Made by a program: the position numbers and the translations under genes. Shown here one piece after another: positions 7,601 to 14,405 of a stretch of DNA of 19,288 bases (its first letter is position 1; each line of letters opens with the position of its first letter). The stretch comes from JBDSLU01 sp039916225. Lineage in GTDB: Bacteria > Acidobacteriota > Vicinamibacteria > Vicinamibacterales > Vicinamibacteraceae. Below the pieces are notes generated by a model. It was not told the DNA's origin. It was given only the letters and a program-made list of their open reading frames with translations, and made no database searches. Location: contig JBDSLU010000470.1 of NCBI GenBank assembly GCA_039916225.1, positions 1-19,288 on the forward strand, read 5' to 3'.

Positions 7601-10532
7601 GCTGGACCGGCTCGCGGCCGGACTTCGCGTGCCAGGTGCCGACGTCGGTGACCTTCTCCTCGGTGTCCCAGGTGTAGAAGCCGCTGCCTTCGGCGCGGCG
7701 CGTGCTGATCCACTGCACGTGCTGCACGGTGACGGCGATGTCGGTGTCGGGCGCGTAGGCGCCCTCGGGCGTCAGGGCCACGAGTGAGGCGCTCACGCCG
7801 GCCGACTGGTCGACGAAGTAGGGCAGCTTGACGCCGACGTAGACCGCGGCCGGATGGACGCTGATCGAGGCGCGGTTGGCGATGCGCTGCCGGGAGACGT
7901 CGGTGACCTCGCCTTCGAGCTGGTACTCGTAGCGGACGCCGTCGCCGCCCTTCGTCTCGAGCTCGACGTCGAAGCTGCCCTCGGCGTCGGTGGCGTCCTC
8001 GTCGGCGCGCAGCTCGACGCGGGTGTAGACGGGCGGCCGGGCGCCGAAGTCGAAGCCCTCGAGCGGGAAGTTGCGGAGCAGCGACGGTGGCGCGCCGTAG
8101 GCCGCCGTCCGCGAATAGGTCCAGCGGACCGCCGCCTCTTTCATGGCGGCGCCGAACAGGTAGCGGGCGGTCACGGTGCCGGCCAGCCTGGTGCCGGCGA
8201 ACGGCGTCGCGCTGGTCAGCGTCGCGTCGACGCGGAAGTCGGGCCGGCGATAGGCGGCGACGAGGAAGCCGCCGCTGATCGCATCGCGCGGCTCCGGCGT
8301 GTCCGCCTCGCTGTCGACCTCGCGGACGTTCAGCTCGCGAACCAGCTCGCCCGATGGCTTCTTGGCGGCGTCGACGAACGGGCGCAGCCGCATCTGCACC
8401 GAGTAGTTGCCGAGCGCGCCTTCCGCCGGCAGCGTGTGCGTCCACTCGACCGAGCCCCACGCCGACAGCTTCACCTCGCGCTGATCGATCTCGCGATCCT
8501 GGCTGTCGCGCACGCTGACGTAGACCGGCGTGCCGGCGTCCGGCACCTTGATGCCGGCGGCGGTGTCGTGGCGAAGGATGGCCTTGTAGTGAACCTCCTC
8601 GCCGAGCCGGTAGACGCCGCGATCCGCGAACACGGTGCCCCGCAGCAGGGAATACTGCTCGGCGGCGTCGTAGCTGATGCCGAATTCCCACGGGTCGACG
8701 CCTTCGGTCCAGTCCGACCCCAGGTAGGCGACGTCGCCATCGTTCTCGACGGTCACCAGGAACTCGAACTTCGTCTCGTACCAGCGCTTGGAGCCGCGCA
8801 GTGGCAGGGCCGGCGCGATGGCCACGCCGTCGGCGTTGGTCGTGCCCGTCCACGCGACCTCGTTGGCGACCGTCACGATCGACACCTTGGCGCCTTCGAC
8901 CGGCAGGGCGTTGTCGAGGCGCGTCACGAACACCAGCGTGTTCTGCGGGCTGTCCTTCACCGTCAGGCCCAGGTTGGTGACCTGGACGACGGTGGCGCGG
9001 GTCCGCGGCTCGTCACCGTTGGTCCGCGAGCGGGCAATCGGCTGGCCTTCCTCGACCGCCGCCCAAGCCAGGCCATGCCCGCCGGTGAGCGCGCGCGCCA
9101 GGTCGATACCGTAGGACTGGATGCGGTCGGCCTGCGGTGTCAGCCGGCGGCTCTGCGGCGCCGACTCCGGCGTGTTCTTGAAGCCGTTGGCCTGCAGGGC
9201 CAGGATCGTCGGCATCAGCTCGCGCGGGGCGATCGCCGCCACCCACTGCTTCACGGTGGTGAAGTTGCGGGCATAGAACGGCAGCACGCTGCCGCCGGTC
9301 GATTCCCAGACGCCGTGGCCATCGCCGAAGCTGGTGAACGCCGTCGCGTGCCAGTTCTCGACGATGCCGGTCCACGGGTAGCCGAGCTTCTGGCCGTCGA
9401 TGGCCTCCAGCGTCGGGTCGAGCCGCATCGCATAGCGGCTGGCCGGCTTCTGCGCGTCGTAGCCGAGATCCTCGAGCGTGAACGCCTCGCTGCGGTCGGT
9501 GTCGCCGTCGGGCGGCGTTCCGGTCTTGCGCGCAACTGGCCGGGTCGTAGCCGTGCTGATGTCGGTCACCGCGATCGCCTTGCGGACGCTGGCAGCCAGC
9601 ACCTCGCGTCGCATGCGCAGCGGGTTCCAGCGATCAGGATCGCACTGCGCCGTGCAGGACGGCTCGTCGACGAAGAACGTCGGTTCGAGCTCCATGGTGT
9701 AGGTTTGCGGCCGTGGAGTTAGGGCATTGCCCTGAACTCCGCGCATGCCAGCCGGCACCTCGAGGGCAATCCAGCTCTCGGGCGGCGGCACGGTGGTCGT
9801 CTGCACAACGACCAGCGTCGGCTCGGGCTTGCCGAGGCGGTTCTGGTCCCATGCTGCCGTCGACGAGACCACGACCTTGGTGGTCGCGATGGCCGCCGCC
9901 GCCGCCGTCGTCACCTTGGCATCGAAGGCGGCGAGGCCGGCCGGGTCGGTCGCCTGCAGGCGGGTCCGCGACGCCGCGGACATGACTGGCGCCGTCCAGT
10001 CGTGCGTCTTGTAGGCCAGCGTGAGGCGTTGTAGTAGGTCAACTGACCGCACTGGTTGGTTGAAGCGCAGCCCGATGAGGACCGGCGCGTCGAAGCGTTC
10101 ATTGCGGCGATACCAATTGGTCGCCAGCAGCTTCACCGTGGGGGTGGTGAAGGCGAACGTGTAGGCCGCCGCGAGCTTGCGGCCGCTGACGGCGGTCGCG
10201 GACGCGTCGACGGTCACCGCGTAGCGGGCAGAGAAAGGGAGCCTGACCTTCGGGTCGGGCGTGAAGATCAGGATTGATGTGCCCGACCAGCGGAAGGTCC
10301 CCGCCAGCGCCGGCTGGATCCTGAAGAAGGGTGCCGTTACTGGGTTGGGTATACGACCCAGTGCCACCATCGGCTCCGAGAAGACCACCGTGATCTCGCG
10401 GGACTCGCCGAGGTCCGACGTCTCACCGGCCGGCCTCCCACTGACGACGGTCAGATTTGTTTGGGCTTCTGACCGATCGATAACGACGAGAGAGAGCAGA
10501 AGGGAAGCGGCGACCGCGATCCGGGTGAGCAT
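4665..10532 (-). CDS. Bacterial alpha-2-macroglobulin with intact thioester motif
   Basis: This 1955-residue exported protease trap follows the bacterial A2M plan (compare E. coli YfhM/ECAM). A signal peptide, MLTRIAVAASLLLSLVVIDR then SEAQ, has no lipobox Cys, so the mature protein is predicted soluble in the periplasm. An Ig-like N-terminal domain follows (about 25-130), with a CxxxC pair (SCTAQC) near 290. The MG2 domain lies around 630-735 (FADRGVYRLGEEVHYKAI). A Gly/Glu loop (GGDEGGGGGEESGAG) is near 1215, and the A2M domain near 1225-1310 contains DFRVLAFWVGSVVTDANGV. The thioester domain carries YGCAEQ, with Cys at about 1455, matching the CxEQ signature. The TED helices continue with GGFAYWPGSCASASPYLTAY. 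The C-terminus (YEPEVFGRT) is the MG10-type domain. ATG 10532 is preferred: GAGGACAC lies directly before it and the signal peptide directly after it. The in-frame ATG at 10673 would bury the signal peptide behind 47 residues. Confidence 0.93.
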   Translation of the reverse strand: MLTRIAVAASLLLSLVVIDRSEAQTNLTVVSGRPAGETSDLGESREITVVFSEPMVALGRIPNPVTAPFFRIQPALAGTFRWSGTSILIFTPDPKVRLPFSARYAVTVDASATAVSGRKLAAAYTFAFTTPTVKLLATNWYRRNERFDAPVLIGLRFNQPVRSVDLLQRLTLAYKTHDWTAPVMSAASRTRLQATDPAGLAAFDAKVTTAAAAAIATTKVVVSSTAAWDQNRLGKPEPTLVVVQTTTVPPPESWIALEVPAGMRGVQGNALTPRPQTYTMELEPTFFVDEPSCTAQCDPDRWNPLRMRREVLAASVRKAIAVTDISTATTRPVARKTGTPPDGDTDRSEAFTLEDLGYDAQKPASRYAMRLDPTLEAIDGQKLGYPWTGIVENWHATAFTSFGDGHGVWESTGGSVLPFYARNFTTVKQWVAAIAPRELMPTILALQANGFKNTPESAPQSRRLTPQADRIQSYGIDLARALTGGHGLAWAAVEEGQPIARSRTNGDEPRTRATVVQVTNLGLTVKDSPQNTLVFVTRLDNALPVEGAKVSIVTVANEVAWTGTTNADGVAIAPALPLRGSKRWYETKFEFLVTVENDGDVAYLGSDWTEGVDPWEFGISYDAAEQYSLLRGTVFADRGVYRLGEEVHYKAILRHDTAAGIKVPDAGTPVYVSVRDSQDREIDQREVKLSAWGSVEWTHTLPAEGALGNYSVQMRLRPFVDAAKKPSGELVRELNVREVDSEADTPEPRDAISGGFLVAAYRRPDFRVDATLTSATPFAGTRLAGTVTARYLFGAAMKEAAVRWTYSRTAAYGAPPSLLRNFPLEGFDFGARPPVYTRVELRADEDATDAEGSFDVELETKGGDGVRYEYQLEGEVTDVSRQRIANRASISVHPAAVYVGVKLPYFVDQSAGVSASLVALTPEGAYAPDTDIAVTVQHVQWISTRRAEGSGFYTWDTEEKVTDVGTWHAKSGREPVQLPLPLKEGGYFKLRAEAKDAEGRLAVAQTEFYALGPGYTAWTRYDHNRIDLVPERKNYAPGDSARIMIKSPWEQATALVTTEREGVRTHRRFALTSSQQSITVPITDADIPNVFVSVLLVKGRSKDATPDDGSDPGKPSFRLGYVELKVEDASKRLTVTAKADKDEFRPANKAKVSVTVKDVVGKPAQSEVTLWAVDYGVLSLTAFQTPDVLKSVYVEKALQVITTDSRQRIVSRRVLTPKGGDEGGGGGEESGAGTVRKDFRVLAFWVGSVVTDANGVAAVDITLPESLTTYRIMAVAADKASRFGSADSEIRVNKPLTMKPAFPRFLARGDTASFGAVVTSQLKTKGSATVTIKSLDPTILEITGPLKQSAAIAAGGAVEVKFNAVAKAIGKARIQMTARLGSESDAFEDVIPVEVLVSPETVAAYGDTTAEAREKVTLPAGVVTGFGGLSVELASTAMVGLGEGARYLIEYPYGCAEQRSSRALALLLAADLGDAFALPDINAKDARAIAQAQLTQLEQYQCPGGGFAYWPGSCASASPYLTAYVLHVFQVADSLKYKVNPEVVQKAYTYLEGELAKAKPENESWIPAYTAWQAFAIKVLVEGGRNQDSHITRLYAYLDRMPVFGLTYLADAMAAKGDGGPRLAELRRRMKNAVLPEGGSAHVEELNDPYLLWFWNSNVRSTAIVLNHQARQSTPDLDLRAMVRWMMAARKNGRWGNTQENALAMEALVTYYRVHEAEIPDFSGVVSFGGDKPLAQQAFKGRSATAATKTVPMQTLLASGPAGTSRDLTFTKTGTGRLFYVARLKYAVDAPRQQGLDSGFAITRTYEPTEAGAKGATGPASTSYKAGDLVRVTLAFDLTKERRYVAVVDPLPAGFEPVESWFATTARDLAGQNDDQSEPSDWWLLWEKGGFDHVEKFDDQVRLFATRLGEGHHEFSYIVRATTAGTYSAAPAHAEEMYEPEVFGRTATAAIDVKK

Positions 10533-10711
10533 GTGTCCTCGCGAGGGTGAAGTCCGGGCCGTGTATCGACACATGGCCGAGGTCGCACCAGATGGGCGCT
10601 CGACGCCCGGACCGTCCTCCGCTAGAACCTTGGACACCGGATTTTTCGCAGGTGCGGTGGGAGTCCACTGCATGAGCCCGTCTCGCCCATCCGCACCCGC
10701 CCCGGGCCGAG
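10533..10711. other. Divergent intergenic region, no clear promoter
   Basis: This 179-bp gap separates the minus-strand macroglobulin gene from the plus-strand small protein. It must contain the A2M operon promoter, but I could not identify a convincing -35/-10 pair on either strand. GAGG just upstream of ATG 10532 is a plausible, closely spaced ribosome site. A small inverted repeat, GTGT-ATCG-ACAC at about 10560-10571, is the only structure noticed, and it is short enough to be chance. Confidence 0.4.
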
Positions 10712-11062
10712 GTGACGATCCGCAGTCTCACCGGTACCTGGACCGCCGTTCGACCGACCCCAGATGGCGAGGATGTCCTGACGCTTTCACTGGTCCAGAG
10801 CGGAGACGCCCTGACGGGCACCCTTGTCGTCTGCGGTCGGACGATGGCCGCCGACCCGGCGCATCCCACCCGTCTCGATGCCTTGGGCAGGTTCGAGCTT
10901 CGATTCTGGCGAACGCACGAAGAAGTGATCGTCCGCGGTCGGCCCGACGTCCGCGCCGACCGCATCACGGCCTCCGTGAGCGGCTTGGAGCCCCAGCCCA
11001 TGGCGATGACGTTCCACCGACGCGGGGCGCCCGGTGTGCGCTTGCCCGGGAATATGCGTTAA
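10712..11062 (+). CDS. Small unknown protein related to the C-terminal domain of the next gene
   Basis: This 116-residue protein is not assigned to a named family. An in-frame TGA at 10673-10675 lies just upstream of the GTG start, so there is no room for a signal peptide and it is predicted cytoplasmic. The GTG has no good ribosome site. Residues from about 6 (LTGTWTAV) line up by eye with the C-terminal domain of the lipoprotein at 11102. Shared landmarks are GTW near the start, LxLxQxG followed by TGT, then R(L/I)D..G.FE(L/I)R, then RGxxD and RI, and F..(R) near the end. This suggests a small beta-barrel (lipocalin-like) fold and a local duplication. It could be a real gene or a decaying fragment whose exported N-terminus was lost. 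It ends 39 bp before the lipoprotein gene. Confidence 0.6.
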   Translation: MTIRSLTGTWTAVRPTPDGEDVLTLSLVQSGDALTGTLVVCGRTMAADPAHPTRLDALGRFELRFWRTHEEVIVRGRPDVRADRITASVSGLEPQPMAMTFHRRGAPGVRLPGNMR

Positions 11063-11101
11063 CCGGTCCAGACCCTCAGCTCGTTGAGAAAGGACCCATC
11101 G

Positions 11102-11803
11102 ATGTCGCTGCGCCGCTTCGTCCTGCCCATCGTCGCCTTGACCGTGGCCGTCGGCGTCGGTGCCTGTGGCAGCGACAACAACCCAGCCGGACCGACACCG
11201 ACGCCCACGCCGACACCGACGCCGACACCGGTCTTGAACGCGCCACCCCGCATCACGAGCATGACGGCCAACCCGAGCTTCGGCATCGCGACGCTGACCG
11301 CCTTCGCGATGACCGCCTCGGCCACCGACCCCGACGGGGACCCGGTCACCTTCGAATGGGAGCTGGGCGACGGCACCCGGGCGTCGGGAGCGGCCTTGAG
11401 CAAGACCTACCTGACCGATGGCGCCGCGACCGTCACCCTGACGGTCAGCGATGGGCGCGGCCTCACCACGACGGATCGGCGAACGATCACGGTCGGAAGC
11501 ATGAACGGTACCTGGAGCGGCACCGTGAACGCGGGCGGGACGGCCGTGCCCTCGACGATGTCGCTGCTGCAGGTCGGGGGAGTCATCACCGGCACGATCA
11601 CCCTGGACACCCTCACCGGGCGCACCGACCCGGCGCAGCTCGGTCGGATCGACACCAACGGCGCCTTCGAGATCCGCTGGAAGGTCGACCCCTTCCTCGA
11701 CTTCACGATGCGCGGCCAGATGGACCCGACTGGCCGGCGAATCTCCGGCGGTTCTCTGGGGTCGGGCTTCACCGGGGACACCTTCACCTTCGACAAGCGG
11801 TAG
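11102..11803 (+). CDS. Lipoprotein with Thr-Pro linker, PKD domain and beta-rich C-terminal domain
   Basis: This is a 233-residue predicted lipoprotein. The signal sequence MSLRRFVLPIVALTVAVG runs into VGAC, placing the lipidated Cys at residue 22. A Thr-Pro spacer (about 31-43) follows. Residues about 48-132 form a PKD/Ig-like domain, supported by ATDPDGDPVTFEWELGDG and TVTLTVSDGRGLTTTD, the usual DPDGDxVxFxWxxGDG and VTLTVxDxxG pattern. From GTWSGTV (about 135) to the C-terminus is a beta-rich domain ending SGFTGDTFTFDKR; it resembles the neighbouring 116-residue protein. ATG 11102 was chosen because AAAGGA lies about 8 nt upstream and a proper lipoprotein signal follows. TTG 11084 would add only six residues. 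The role is probably surface or periplasmic binding; no ligand can be named. Confidence 0.85.
   Translation: MSLRRFVLPIVALTVAVGVGACGSDNNPAGPTPTPTPTPTPTPVLNAPPRITSMTANPSFGIATLTAFAMTASATDPDGDPVTFEWELGDGTRASGAALSKTYLTDGAATVTLTVSDGRGLTTTDRRTITVGSMNGTWSGTVNAGGTAVPSTMSLLQVGGVITGTITLDTLTGRTDPAQLGRIDTNGAFEIRWKVDPFLDFTMRGQMDPTGRRISGGSLGSGFTGDTFTFDKR
11192..11230 (+). repeat. Hexanucleotide-type repeat coding for (Pro-Thr)n
   Basis: Thirteen codons alternate Pro (CCG, one CCC) and Thr (ACA or ACG), giving near-repeats of CCGACA/CCGACG. It encodes the flexible spacer between the lipidated Cys and the PKD domain. Changes of one 6-bp unit would keep the frame and alter only the length of the spacer. Confidence 0.75.
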
Positions 11804-11829
11804 GACTCGACCGACGAGCCGGCCGGGCG

Positions 11830-11835
11830 TAGGCT
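11830..11835 (+). promoter_or_regulatory. Candidate -10 element TAGGCT, leaderless-type spacing
   Basis: TAGGCT (pattern TANNNT) ends 10 nt before the ATG at 11846. No Shine-Dalgarno sequence lies between. That spacing would put the transcription start at or within a few bases of the ATG, giving a leaderless or nearly leaderless mRNA. Similar layouts precede the dctP and MFS genes in this window. Confidence 0.4.
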
Positions 11836-11845
11836 GACGCGAGCC

Positions 11846-13549
11846 ATGCATCAGTCCGCCCGCGCCGCCGTCACCGTACTCGGGTTGACCGTCACGCTGG
11901 CGACGGCGGCCCACGCCGAGCCGTCGTCGACCAGCACGACCGGGCGTGTCTCGCCAACCCAGGCTGTCGACACGAGCCGCGAAGTCGGCGAGGCACTGGC
12001 CCGCCCGATGTCGCCGGCGGCGATCGTCCTGCTGCTGCCGCACATGTCGCTGCCGGCGGCGGTCGAGCGCGTGGCCCAGGCCCTTCGCGACCCCAGCCCT
12101 GAAGTCCGCGCGGTGGCCGCGCGGGTGGCCTTCACGACGCGGCACCAGGGACTGGTGACGGCGCTGACCGCCGCACTCGAGGCCGAGGCGGACGTCGGGC
12201 CGGCGTCCGAGATGGCGCGGGCGCTCGCGCTGATCGCCGGCGCGCCCGCCGACGACGCGGCGTTCACGGCGATGGCGCGGACGGGGCGCAGCGTCGGCGA
12301 GGCGTGGGTGAGCGTGGTCGCGCGCACGCGTCCCGCCGACATCGTGCCGCGGTTGCCCGTGCTCGGTGGATCGGCCGACGAAGCGGTCGCGAACCTCGCC
12401 GCGACGGATACCGCCGCCGTGGCGCGCGCGTTCGCCCCGCTCTCGACGACGCCCGCGCTCGAGGCGCCCTATCTCGCGCTGCTCGAACGCCTGGATCGCG
12501 ATGCTGCGGCGGCGCCGTGGCCCGTCCTCGCCGTCGGGCTGAAGGCGTCGACCGGGATCCGTCACACGCTCGTCCGGCTCCTGCTCCATCGCCGCGCCTC
12601 CCGCCTCCCCCTGGCCCCCGAGGCGGAGTCGGTCCTGGCCGATCTCCGCGCGCGGACGACGGCCGCCGACGATCCCTATCTGGCCATGACTTTCGAGCTG
12701 CTGCGGCGCGGCGAGAAGCCCGGCGATCCCCCGGTGCCGCTCGGGCCGATCATCGCGGCGCTCGATCGAGAGAGCTTCCCCGGCAGCCACTGGCGCGATG
12801 GCTGGATGCGGCGCCTGGACACTGCCGAGGAGGCCGCCTTACGGGCGCGTCTGCCGATGCTGCCGCGCGAGCAGTGGGCGCCCGAATCGGGGAGCCCATC
12901 GACGGCAGGTCCCGCGCCTGCCGCCAACAAGACGCCCGAGATGGTGGTCCGGATGGTGCGCCCGCTGACGCCGCGGCTGGTCGCCGAGCTCGCTGAGGCG
13001 ACCGGGTGCCGGCCCGCCCGCGATCAGGTCCTCGCGGTCCAGGTCACGTTCCGCCCGACCGGCCAGGTGCATCAGGTCTACAACCCGGTCGGGATCGGCG
13101 TGGAGCGCTGCGCCCGTGCCGCCCGTCTGCTCGTCGCCCTCGACATCGCCGGCGGGCAGGCGCCCATTCCGGCGGAGAGGACCGACCTGGTCCTCATCGG
13201 CTTCCGGCCCGAGGACGCGAAATGCCCGCGGATCGACCTGGCCCGCGCGGGCAATGAAATACGCGTTGGCAGCGGCATGCTGCGGCCGCCTCGAAAGGTG
13301 CGCAACATTTCGCCTGTCTACCCGCAGGAAATGCAGGATCTGCGCATCCAGGGCGTCGTGCTCATCGAGGCGACCGTCGCCCCTACCGGCTGCATCGCCG
13401 ATGCCACCGTCCTGCGCGGCCCGCACGCCACGATGAACGCGGCGGCGCTGGCGGCCGTGTCGCTCTGGCAGTACGAGCCGAGCGTGCTCGATGGCACGCC
13501 GGTCCCGATCATCATGACCGTCACGGTCAACTTCACGCTCCAGCCGTGA
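11846..13549 (+). CDS. Secreted HEAT-like repeat protein with TonB C-terminal domain
   Basis: This is a 567-residue exported protein. The signal peptide (AAVTVLGLTVTLATAAHAEP) has a good AHA cleavage site. Residues about 55-330 are Ala/Leu-rich helices with HEAT-like wording (AAVERVAQALRDPSPEVRAV, LVTALTAALEAE). A middle section (about 380-460) contains ATGCRP, VTFRPTGQVHQVYN and ERCARAARLLVAL and may be a degenerate TonB-like fold. The C-terminus (about 480-567) is a TonB-C domain, with ISPVYPQEMQDLRIQGVVLI, VAPTGCIADATVLRGP and LWQYEPSVLDGTPVP. Unlike classical TonB it has no uncleaved membrane anchor and no Pro/Lys-rich spacer, so energy transduction with ExbBD is doubtful. A structural or partner-binding role in the periplasm is more likely. 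ATG 11846 is the first start and gives the signal peptide directly. Confidence 0.85.
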   Translation: MHQSARAAVTVLGLTVTLATAAHAEPSSTSTTGRVSPTQAVDTSREVGEALARPMSPAAIVLLLPHMSLPAAVERVAQALRDPSPEVRAVAARVAFTTRHQGLVTALTAALEAEADVGPASEMARALALIAGAPADDAAFTAMARTGRSVGEAWVSVVARTRPADIVPRLPVLGGSADEAVANLAATDTAAVARAFAPLSTTPALEAPYLALLERLDRDAAAAPWPVLAVGLKASTGIRHTLVRLLLHRRASRLPLAPEAESVLADLRARTTAADDPYLAMTFELLRRGEKPGDPPVPLGPIIAALDRESFPGSHWRDGWMRRLDTAEEAALRARLPMLPREQWAPESGSPSTAGPAPAANKTPEMVVRMVRPLTPRLVAELAEATGCRPARDQVLAVQVTFRPTGQVHQVYNPVGIGVERCARAARLLVALDIAGGQAPIPAERTDLVLIGFRPEDAKCPRIDLARAGNEIRVGSGMLRPPRKVRNISPVYPQEMQDLRIQGVVLIEATVAPTGCIADATVLRGPHATMNAAALAAVSLWQYEPSVLDGTPVPIIMTVTVNFTLQP

Positions 13550-13572
13550 GGGGATCCGTCGACGGACCGGCG

Positions 13573-13586
13573 TGCCCTACTGGGCA
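13573..13586. terminator. Short hairpin at a convergent gene end
   Basis: TGCCC (13573-13577) and GGGCA (13582-13586) form a 5-bp stem with a TACT loop that includes the minus-strand stop codon. A separate 12-bp perfect palindrome, TCCGTCGACGGA, lies at 13555-13566. The gap between the two convergent genes is only 27 bp and has no T-run. A terminator role is possible but weakly supported. Confidence 0.25.
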
Positions 13587-14263
13587 GGCGCCGGCGGGCC
13601 GTCAGTCACTTCGTAGACGGCGATCCGCTTGGCGTTTTTGGGGCCGCGATTGGTGGTGGTCTCGATTTCCAGCTGTCGCGGCGTGCCGCGGACGCTGTAG
13701 CGGCGGGTGATGGTCAGGCCGCCGGACGGCTTGAGCTCCATTTCGAGCGCGTCGCCATCCCAGCGCGACTTCGTCTCGATGGTGCCGTTCTGCAGTTGGT
13801 GCTTCTCGACCTTATTGTTGGCGACATAGCTCCGGACGACGCCGTCCGGCTCGATGAAGACGACCTTGTCACCGTCCTGCGCGATAGTGAACGTCGGCGG
13901 CAAGGCCATCAGCTCTTCCATCAGGGCTCGCCGAGCCGCCATGTCTCCTTCGCGCCGCCGGGCTCCGCCGCCGGGGCCGCCCGCGCCGCCGCCCCCCATG
14001 CCGCCGCGCCGGCCGCCGCCCATGCCACCGAAGCCGCCGCCACCAGGTGCGCGTCCACCGCCCGACCCGGGCCCGTCGTCGCCGACATCGGGCATGGCGA
14101 CGCTCCCCGGCGACGTGCTGAGCGCCCTGTCGATCGACCACGCGCCGGCCAGGATCGGGCGAGGCGCCGATGCCGGGTCCTGGTCAGTGGCCGCGAGCGG
14201 AACGGAGATCAGCAGGCAGGCCGTGGCGATCGCCGCGATCGTGGGGGCAGCGAAAAGGCGCAT
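13577..14263 (-). CDS. Gly-rich secreted protein of unknown function
   Basis: This is a 228-residue exported protein. The signal peptide is MRLFAAPTIAAIATACLLIS followed by VPLAA. Mature residues start with a GAWSIDRALST motif typical of small lipocalin-like acidobacterial proteins. A Gly-rich, Met/Arg-spotted low-complexity stretch at about 61-100 (GGGGFGGMGGGRRGGMGGGG) follows. From about 115 a beta-rich domain runs to the end (PPTFTIAQDGDKVVFIEPDG, SRWDGDALEMELKPSG, TRRYSVRGTPRQLEIETTT, IAVYEV). The open frame continues 141 codons further upstream, but ATG 14263 is chosen because it alone gives a signal peptide, and the extension runs into the divergently transcribed dctP. No enzyme motif is seen. 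The domain may bind a small ligand, but that is only a fold guess. It is transcribed away from the TRAP operon and converges with the HEAT/TonB gene. Confidence 0.8.
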   Translation of the reverse strand: MRLFAAPTIAAIATACLLISVPLAATDQDPASAPRPILAGAWSIDRALSTSPGSVAMPDVGDDGPGSGGGRAPGGGGFGGMGGGRRGGMGGGGAGGPGGGARRREGDMAARRALMEELMALPPTFTIAQDGDKVVFIEPDGVVRSYVANNKVEKHQLQNGTIETKSRWDGDALEMELKPSGGLTITRRYSVRGTPRQLEIETTTNRGPKNAKRIAVYEVTDGPPAPAQ

Positions 14264-14390
14264 GGGGCAGGGTCCATCGGTCAGGCAGGCAGGCTGACGG
14301 CGATGATGGCACACGACCCCCGTCCGCGATCCTTTCGAATGGTGAAGAAAGCGTGGCACTTTCGCGGCCGCGTGGTGGCGTCCGCTGCGG

Positions 14391-14396
14391 CATAAT
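14391..14396 (+). promoter_or_regulatory. Candidate -10 element CATAAT for the TRAP operon
   Basis: CATAAT (one mismatch to TATAAT) ends 9 nt before the GTG start of dctP at 14406. The spacer CCGGACTGC has no Shine-Dalgarno sequence. The expected transcription start is about 7 nt downstream of the hexamer, so the mRNA would have a leader of 0-3 nt. No clear -35 hexamer is seen. Confidence 0.5.
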
Positions 14397-14405
14397 CCGG
14401 ACTGC

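Noticed and set aside
7854..9722. 622-codon plus-strand open frame opposite the macroglobulin gene
   Set aside because: It is rich in Arg, Ala, Asp and His with no motif and lies antisense to recognisable A2M domains. Long antisense frames are expected when the real gene has G/C in nearly all third positions.
10533..10673. Upstream ATG (10673) as the macroglobulin start
   Set aside because: It would place 47 non-hydrophobic residues before a complete signal peptide. ATG 10532 gives the signal peptide directly and has GAGG upstream.
10261..11832. 523-codon plus-strand frame over the 10.3-11.8 kb region
   Set aside because: It crosses the macroglobulin 5' end, the intergenic gap and the lipoprotein gene in a frame with no domain; the lipobox and PKD frame is clearly the real one.
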